The notes under the pieces were generated by a model. That model saw nothing but the letters and a program-made list of their open reading frames with translations, did no database searches and was not told the DNA's origin. Below, in pieces: positions 56,335 to 64,000 of a stretch of 64,000 nt of DNA (the stretch's first letter is position 1; every line of letters begins with the position of its first letter). The DNA is from Sphagnum compactum (taxonomy: Eukaryota > Bryophyta > Sphagnopsida > Sphagnales). The position numbers and the translations under genes are program-made. The DNA lies in contig OZ234502.1 of NCBI GenBank assembly GCA_965153455.1, positions 12,431,495 through 12,495,494 on the forward strand, read 5' to 3'.

Positions 56335-58216
56335 AATCCACCACATTTTACATCAATTCAGGTATTTCTCATGTTGTAACTACAACATGTATTTATTGAG
56401 GTGTTTTGCATGGCCTGTTCATGAATAACCCCTCATGTCTCTGTCCACATATTTCCTTGACATGCCTTAGCTGTTTTGTCTTGGTGTAATCCACCTGATT
56501 TGGACAATTTATGGGAGCTCTATTGCCTTTCCAAATGAGAAGAGAGGGGAACAAATTTGTAAGAGATGTTGCACTGATGGTCCTTTCTGGGACAGTTCAC
56601 ATGATCAACACCAACTGCCTGGATAGGAAGGAAACCATTGAGAAGTGGTGTTATGGCCATTGGCAATGGCACAGTGCTCTAGACTTTGAAGGCTCTTCAT
56701 TTGGTCATCTACACCAGATTCACAATGTCTGGCATCTTTGTGCATCCCTGAATTAGCAAGTATGTCTAGAATCTCAATGCTAGAATTTGATACTACATCG
56801 GACTTCAATCAAATCAGTACCAGGGAGATGGAGAATCAGCAGGATTGAGACTGACCATCAAAGTCTCAATGATGTTCACAGTGATGTAGTGCCGTGATTA
56901 CATTGGCTGAATCATCTTCTAAACTCTGGAAGCCTGTGACAATACATTGGAAGCATGTTGATATCACTGGTAGATACAAGAAGCCAATTGTGTTCTAAGG
57001 ATTTGGACTTGGAGATTTAGAGATTGAATCAGAGAGTTGGTTTGATTCTCAGCTCTTAAGTCTTTACTTGATCCAATTGGTCTTCATTCCAAGGCTGATC
57101 CTCCAATGATGATGAAGCTTGAGGAGATGTGAAATGCCGATTTGCTAGGATTTTTGAATAGCCAATACAAGGACAAAGACTTTTTCACGGGAGAAGAACT
57201 CTTCAACAACATGAATAAAAAAATGTTTTGCTAATTAACAAGGGCTCGTATATCTCCCATGAGAAAAATTCATCATGAGCGGTCTGTTAATTGGGGGTTG
57301 TTTCTAGGGCTTTGATCATGTTGCACATTTCAACTGTGAATTCACTCAAGATAAATCGAAACAGAAATTCAGACCACCAAGTGCTCCAATTTCATAAGCC
57401 ATAACATTGTTCTCTTCACACAAACACACAAGCCTATTCAACACGCTCTCTATGCGCCTATGGGCGTCCCTTATCATAAGGGCCTACACCCTTGAGGATA
57501 GTACCCTCAAATTAGGAGGGGGTGCCCAGGATAAATGAAGCCTTCCCCAGGATGAATGAAGCCATCCCCGATACGAAATCCATAAATCGAATTGACCCTC
57601 CACCAACCTAACCCTATCTATGAAGGAAAACCCGTATGAATGATAATACTTTACTAGGGACACAAAATGTGACTCAAAATGTCACTTGTGAACAAAAAGT
57701 ATGGACAAAAGTACTTCATAATACTTTTACTTCTTCCTTTGTTCATGAATGGTGATGGTAATACTTTGTTCACATACAAAGTAGCTAGCATGAATGATGA
57801 CATGTCTTATAAGGCCTTAAAAAAATCCTCACCCCCACCAAATGCATTTATTGTAACACGAACTAACTTACAATCACACAACTCGCGTGCCATGTTTTTT
57901 TGAAGTTCATACTCACATCCAATTAGTTTGTGAACTTTGAAAGCATAATAAGCACTTTGGAAGTATATGTACGTAGATAATGTACTCAGTTTAAAAGCTT
58001 TTATAGGTTTTAAAAATTATGTTTCGAAGGTAAAGGCCCGTGGATTTGGGGGGGCATTACCAGAATTTGGAAGCCAAGTCTGGTAGCATGTTTAAAACCT
58101 AATTAAAAAACTATTTATTTAAAAACCTGTGGCGATTTTAATGCTAAAATTGAGCAATTGCTCCACTATACTAAAGTGAGCTAAAAATTGAGCAAATGCT
58201 AGGGAATGACACAACA
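56335..58216. other. EXO1 3' flank and spacer
   Basis: The first few hundred bases are probably 3' UTR. The 81-codon plus frame at 56511-56756 has no family resemblance. A short repeat (CCAGGATGAATGAAGCC) occurs near 57525-57565. Confidence 0.4.
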
Positions 58217-58700
58217 TAATCTCTCCCTCCCCCTCTTGGAACCCTAGGAATTAGGTAAGGCCAAAAGCTTATAATCTCTTTCCCCCCCTTTTGAAACCCT
58301 AGGCATTAGGGTATGGGCCAAATGCTTATAATCTCTTTTCCCTCCCCCCCTCTTGGAACCCTAAGAACATGGGTATGGCCAAAAGTTAATAATCTCTTCC
58401 CCCCCCCCCCTCTTGGAACCCTAAGAACATGGGTATGGCCAAAAGCTAATAATCTCTTCCCCCCTCTTGGAACCCTAGGAATTTAGGGTATGCCCAAAAA
58501 TTAATAATCTCGTCACCTCCCCCTCTCTTGGATCCCTAGGAGTTAGGTATGGCCAAAAGCTAATAATCTCTTCACCCCCTCTTGGAACCCTAGGAATTTA
58601 GGGTATGGCCAAAAGTTAATAATCTCATCACCCCCTTCTTGGAACCCTAGGAATTAGAGTATGGCCAAAAGCTAATAATCCCCCCCCCCCCCCCCCCGGA
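58217..58700. repeat. Tandem repeat, 8 x about 53-63 bp, with poly-C runs
   Basis: The unit is CTCTTGGAACCCTAGGAATT plus AGGGTATGGCCAAAAGCTAA plus TAATCTCTTCC and a C run of variable length (up to 18 at 58680). Eight copies are clear, with unit length varying mainly through the C run. It contains AACCCTA words related to the plant telomere motif. Confidence 0.92.
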
Positions 58701-60872
58701 AATCCAAAAGTGACGGCTATTTGTAATGTACCCCAGGTGCCGTGGCCAATCCAGATCCCAAGAAATAAACACCGCGAAAAAGTAACCGGGAAGTGTGCAG
58801 CATTATTTTTAGGGGATCTCAAATTTCGCATGAAAGGAACCACCTAGCCTCTAGGTCTGTTGGACACTCCGGAAACCCAACGGTCTTTCTTTCCGTAGTA
58901 TGTAAACAGAAGAAATACCTACTTACTACCTGTTGCCGAGAGGTCGAGAAAATAGACGAGGCTCGAACGCGGGACAAAAGAAAAGAAACAAAGCACGAAA
59001 GCAAAAGACGAAGAAGAGGACCTTAGTAGGTAGTATAGATAGGTACCTACTAGGCTATGTACTTTTTAACCCGTAAAAACCCCAAACCACAGTAGTAGGT
59101 ACGTAAAAAGGAACATCACAATAATGATAGGTGGATGAGAAAGGCCAAACGGGCTTCTCATCCATCCAAACAAACGCCGGTAGTCGTTGGTCATTTCTAT
59201 GCGAGAATTAGTTTCATCCATGAAGGGTGACGAAAGAGTCAAAAGTAGGGGTGGATGTATCATCCAAGAAAACGGGGCTACAGTGGTCAGTCGTCCGTGA
59301 CATTCATTGTATGCATGAGTTTATTACATACGGGTGTTTATGGATGATAATGATCCGTGAAGAAATGGAGTGTCCTTTGGATATGGATGATTCATTATTC
59401 CTCTGTGAATCATGAGTCACATGCGAGTGGATGATATTCATCCATACGCTTCGTCTCTCTCTCTCGCTCCGTCTGTGTCTCGCGTCGTGTGTGTCGTGTG
59501 TGGAATCTGCTCTTTCGTTGCTGCGCGAGAAGTGCTTCTCACGTTTGTAGTTTTGCTTTTGCTTTCCCCGTGCCAATGTGCATGGCGTCGTCGTCTTTTA
59601 TTGGCCTTGCGACCACTCTTCGGATTCGTGAGGATTGTGGCTGTCTTTTGGCGGAGATAGTGTGCTCCTTGTCTTCCCCTAGGAGCAGCTGGACTCGTTC
59701 AAAGTAGTAGATGCTACTTCCAAACAAAAACAAATCGGTTTGTTTGATGTTATCGCTTTGTGGTCCCCATCTTCTCATGTGTTGTGGAGCTCTTCTCCCT
59801 CGAGCCTTTTGATTTAAGGAGAAGAAGAGTGCGGCTGCTGTGTTGCGCGTCCACTGTCGATGCGGGTGGAGGAGAACGAGTTCGTGTGTCTGTCGGCAAT
59901 GGTGACGAAGAAAAGGCGGATTCCTTCAATTGAGGGTGCAAATCAGGTGCGGTATTTTTTATTGTTTCTAGTTGCTTTCTCCACGCATTCTCTTTTTTGT
60001 AGATGTGCCCCTGTTTGTTTGTTGAGAGAAGAAAGCTCGGTTCCATGAAAGTTGCCGCTGGCGGCCATGTTCACGGAAGCAGATTGCAATAGAGGATTTT
60101 CCTGAGCTCTCTTTTTCCTAGAGTAGTTCCGTGCCGTGCTGTGGTGCTGTCGCGCACTGTTGGAACCCCGTATGTCCAGCTTGCTAGTCCTTGAAGAGCT
60201 GTGAGACGCCAGAATATGTGAGAGAAAGCTTGTGTGTTCACTTAGCTGTGAAGATCTTGGAAGGCTGCATGAGTACACAAGATGTTCCTCATGTTTATTT
60301 CGAGTTTCTTATGCGAGACAGACAAGTTTCTTTGCACGATTGAAAAAGATACTTGTTGCTGGCTGCCAACGACGAATGCTCATGCATTTGCATCATGTCT
60401 GCAGCAGTGGTTATGTTGAATGCGAGGGGTAAGGTTCAGAGAGGGGGCCGCGGAAGCAGTTTTCAATATCAATTGTGGAGCTCACATAAGGCGTGGAGTC
60501 AGTACTTGTGCAAGGAGCAGTACTTGTGCTGGTTCTGTAATTAGGGCTTCCGAGCGAAGTCCCATATGTTGTCCTGAGTTTAGATCTGTAGCATTCTGCA
60601 CAGGGCCATTGCACTGTTTTGTATGTTCGAAAGTATCACCGCAACAGACTTTTAGAACTGTGAAATTCTACAAATGACTTCTTATTTGTACAACTGAAGT
60701 TGCTTCTCTCATCAGGTTCATGTTTCTCTGAATCTTACTGCAATAGCATACCTAATTCTTCCTCCTTGGCAGCTTTCTTTCTCAAGTGATATGCAAAATC
60801 CCTCTTCACATTTGAGGTGAAAAGGGTTAGGTTTAAGCACTTTGTTGCCTTGTCCTGTTTATACATCAAATC
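58701..60872. promoter_or_regulatory. Spacer and 5' region of the B3 gene
   Basis: GTAGGTACC-type runs lie at 59025-59105. Composition changes at about 59430, where CT-rich and CGT-rich sequence typical of leaders begins. A possible untranslated or coding first exon (MRVEENEFVCLSAMVTKKRR, 59860-59946, good CAG|GTGCGG donor) could not be joined in phase to the B3 start. A pyrimidine-rich acceptor (CTTCTCTCATCAG) ends at 60716. Confidence 0.4.
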
Positions 60873-63487
60873 ATGGGTTACCAAGCCTGCTCAGATTGCA
60901 TCTCCAACTGTCAGAGAAAACATTTGAAAGAAAAGTCATCGCCTCATGTACATGCAAAGGAGGCTGCAGCTGCCAATGAACTTGAGAAGCCAGCATTTAT
61001 GAAGAAGATGTTGGAAGGCCCAATGACTTCAACAATGGTACACCCACACAGGATTCTTCCTCACTTGATGTATTATACTTTCCTTGTTTTGATGCAAACA
61101 AAATCCATCAGGCCATTGTTCAGTTCTATCATAGTTGGTGAATAGTAAATACTAGTTGTATGCGGTCTATCACTAGTTGTGCAATAATAAGGGTTCTGTG
61201 CTTTGAAGATTCTGTTCCAACTTTGTTGTTGTACCTTCTGAGGAATGTCAAACACTAGAGATGGTCCTGTGTTTTGTTGCAGCAATTTCCAACAGCATTT
61301 TTGAGTGTGCATGGAGACAAACTTGAGCCAACTGTTTGCCTAGAAACTCAAGGTGGAATGATGTGGCAAGTGGAAGTAGTGACTACTCCAGGGAGTGGTA
61401 CAATGAGCACAAGGGCTGGGTGGAAAAAGTTTTTGGCTGATTTTGGTGTGCAGGTTGGAGACCATCTGGTTTTCACCCTCACAGGGAAGTCTCACTTCCA
61501 AGTTCGGGTCTTTAACAGTAGTGGGGGTGAAAGAGGATGTCTCCTTAGGTCCATTAATTCCCCTAAGTATCAGACCACACCTGCTGAGTGTACACCTGCA
61601 AGAGATGAGAGTCCTGACCATGGTCAGACGCAAAGTGTTGCTGGGAGGCACCTCTCCCTCAAGCGAAAGAAGAGAAGTAACGCAGGGACTCCAATTCCAA
61701 GTTCAAAGAAAAAGGTCATAGACTTGGACTCAAGTGCATCAATATCTACGAGCATTGATGGGAGTGGCAATGGAACTTCAAGTGCGGTGGCCCAACCAGG
61801 CAATACTCCTGAAGTTCTGGGCACACCAAAGAGAGGGAAATCATTCACTCCACACAGAGTTATCAATGGGGTTGTGGTCTCTCAGCGTCGGGCTGCAACT
61901 CAAGAAGAGAAGGTCAAAGCCTTATCTGTAGCAGAATCGTTGACGCTTTCCAACCCACATTGCCTAATGGTGATGTCTAAGGCTTATGTGTACAAGGGTT
62001 TCTGGCTGGTGAGTATTCCTTCAAAGTGGATCAGAATATAGCCTTTTCCTAGCTTTTGGGAGGTCTCTGAACATGCCTGACCATTGCTGGTGTGCAACCA
62101 ATCCTCAGTTTTGGTTTTGTTTTTGTTTCTGTATTCTCAATTGTATCTAATCATATATGGAGAGGTTCTCAGTATTTTTGAAGGTATAGTGCTAACTCTG
62201 TCCAATGACACAGTTATTGTTGCTGCTGTTAAGTTCAATGTCAAGCAGTTAAAATTGGAGGACAGTAGTACCAGCACAGAGCAAGTTGACAACCATTGTA
62301 TTTAAACCTCTAATGCTTGGTGAGTGGTGCAGGGGCTTCCGAGAATGTTTTCCAGAGATTGGATGCCAAAAGAATCAAGGGAGATCACCCTTGTGGATGT
62401 CTCTGAAGGTCAAGAATGGCCTGTAAAATGGTTATACAGAGATGGGAATGCCCAAACAGGTATGAGTGGTGGTTGGAGGCGGTTTGCCCTTGATCATCAC
62501 CTTGAAGAATCAGATGTGTGTGTGTTTGAGCTGGTGAACCCAACCAAATATATTGTGAAAGTTCATATATTCACAGCAGTCAATACGGACACAGATGAAG
62601 GGGCAGAGGACAGCCTGCAAGGAGACGCCTCACATCAAAAGGCCAATGACCACCAGAACCTTCAAGACAAAAGCAATGAAGATGAAGATTTCAGTGCTTT
62701 CCATCGCACGAGTTCTAACTTCACTCCTGGGAAAGTCTCTTCACCACAGTATGGGAGTAAGACTGCAAGGAAAAAGATTGGCCAGCTCCCTGTAGAAGGT
62801 ATATCTCCAAGCACACCAAAGAGTCCCAAAGTTGCAGAGCAGATTGCAGAGCAAGTTGTGGAACAGGTTGCAGGAAATGTTACAGATGTGAAGGAGGGGA
62901 AATTCAAGGCGCGTCCAAAGCAAGGAGTTAGTAAACAGAAGCCCACAGTTAGGAACAAGAGTAGGTTCACAAATGGGACAGGGGGGTCTGAGATACCTGC
63001 ATATGTGATTGATGGTTCTTTAGAAGTCAACATTGACTACCATGTCAAAAAACCAGCATCAGCAGAACAATCTACCCTATTTGTCTCCCGGAGCATTGAA
63101 GGTAAGGGACGTCGTGGGACAGAACCACATGGAGGAGAGGAGACAACCCCTCCTCAAGGTAGAAGTCCTGGGATGCAGGTGATTGTTCAATATGAGCAGA
63201 GTTCTGACCTTCCACACCCAAATGATTCCAGAGCTTCTATGCTGAAATCATCTCAAGGGAGTCAACCTCAGGGTAACAAGAACAAACCAGAGGGCCAACT
63301 GCTGTACAAAGTTGTGCAGCTGCATAGAGGACGAGACACAAAAAAGGGAGTAGAGTTCCTTGTGGAATTGGAGGGAGTACCGAGCCATGAGGACGTCAAG
63401 GGTGCAACAAAAGATGAGAAGACTGGCTTTTGGTGGGTTCCGCATGAGAGATTTGAATGGGGTATGGATAACTGCCTTCTTGGATGA
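60873..63487 (+). CDS. Protein with two B3 DNA-binding domains, REM-like, 3 exons, 681 aa
   Basis: B3 domains are plant DNA-binding domains; the REM group often carries several. Exons: 60873-61037, 61283-62008, 62333-63487, all joined in phase 0. The N-terminus has C6-x2-C9-x3-C13 (ACSDCISNCQRKH), a Cys cluster seen before the first B3 in some REM proteins. B3-1 spans about residues 40-132 (PAFMKKML, FPTAFLSVHGDKL, GWKKFLADFGVQVGDHLVF). B3-2 spans about 285-377 (AYVYKGFWLGLPRMFSRDWM, GGWRRFALDHHLEESDVCVF, TKYIVKVHIF). Linkers are basic and Ser-rich (LKRKKRSN, possible nuclear signal). The C-terminus (VQLHRGRDTKKGVEFLVELE, GFWWVPHERFEWG) looks folded. A possible donor (GAATGGG|GTATGG) just before the stop means further exons beyond 63487, perhaps outside the window, cannot be excluded. 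Targets are unknown. The start is the first ATG upstream of the Cys cluster. Confidence 0.88.
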
Positions 63488-64000
63488 TCTAGCTCTGAGG
63501 TTCATCATTGTCAGAGAACAAGGTGTGTTGTGTGTTCCCTTTGACTCAATGCAACCACTCCTTAAAAGTTGCAAAGCTGCTTTCTCATTTTTCATGGGTT
63601 TAGGATGTGTCATACGTTTTACGGGTGTCAGAGAATGGCATCAATTTTGGCAGGAGCATAGGATCCCGAGAACTTGACAATTGGGGGCAGCAGGAATAAT
63701 AATACATTCAGAGTTGTGCATAATAGAAAATCTTCAGCTCCATCAAATACTCTAAAACTGTATCTGTTCTGTAAAGGAGGTCCCAGCCATGGAGACCCAA
63801 AGCTTCTTTTCTGTCTCACTCAGAATCTACAAGTTGAGAGAGAGTATTGCGTGCACATTAGAGACATTGTAAGTTTCTCTTCTGCACCTCTCTCCTACCA
63901 TCCCAACTCTCACCACAACACAAAAGAAGGATAGAAATTCCCAATTCTCATGTAAGAAGGATTTTAAACATCTTTTCAAAATGCAAATGTGTTTCCATCT
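63488..64000. other. 3' flank of the B3 gene
   Basis: Probably 3' UTR or a terminal intron. Short plus frames at 63674-63934 show no known domain. Confidence 0.35.

Noticed and set aside
59860-59946. First coding exon of the B3 gene (starting MRVEENEF)
   Set aside because: It has a good start and donor, but its phase does not match any acceptor before the Cys-cluster exon, so I kept it only as a possible leader exon.

Overview
This window is nuclear DNA of a land plant. Genes are split into many short exons with GT-AG introns. They encode plant families: a JMJ30-type JmjC protein, a two-domain B3 factor, an organelle-type RAD52 homologue, EXO1, and an NADP-type glutamate dehydrogenase with a plant N-terminal extension. 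Spacers are AT-rich and full of decayed transposons, short terminal-inverted-repeat elements, tandem repeats and telomere-like AAACCCT tracts. The glutamate dehydrogenase keeps a canonical active site, and the transposase and reverse-transcriptase remnants look like types I associate with seed-free plants. I therefore lean to a bryophyte, lycophyte or fern, but the sequence alone does not fix the lineage. Gene models were built by hand from reading frames, splice sites and remembered family sequences. Exon phases agree throughout the five main models.

Layout. 1-8300: repeat-rich spacer with a broken pogo/CENP-B-like transposase (minus), a GC-rich island, a 358-bp inverted-repeat element, a 3 x 107-bp tandem repeat and a field of GAACCGGCGGTTC-like palindromes. 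8300-16150: the glutamate dehydrogenase gene (+, 15 exons, 625 aa). 17074-17564: possible 60-aa two-exon gene (-). 18926-22255: JmjC hydroxylase/demethylase gene (+, 7 exons, 517 aa). 22256-26218: spacer with a 7 x 27-bp repeat. 26219-29501: 3' part of an unrecognised gene, then a two-exon conserved plant gene of 358 aa with a Gly-rich membrane segment (both -). 29740-38765: tandem repeats, hairpins, an inverted telomere-like tract and AT-rich spacer. 38766-40257: a partial, disabled duplicate of EXO1. 40827-42566: RAD52-like gene (+, 4 exons, 235 aa). 42567-51345: AT-rich spacer and a decayed reverse-transcriptase element. 52267-56334: intact EXO1 (+, 13 exons, 678 aa). 58217-58700: 8-copy tandem repeat. 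60873-63487: two-B3-domain protein (+, 681 aa).

Functional links. The genes do not form a pathway. EXO1 (DNA end resection and mismatch repair) and the RAD52-like protein (single-strand annealing) both act in recombination and lie about 10 kb apart with the dead EXO1 copy on the far side of RAD52. This may be chance. I found no CRISPR array, tRNA, rRNA or bacterial-style operon. The most useful observations are the glutamate dehydrogenase with a zinc-finger-like N-terminus and complete catalytic residues, the EXO1 duplicate with mutated catalytic residues, and a family of four short inverted-repeat elements, three of them inside introns.
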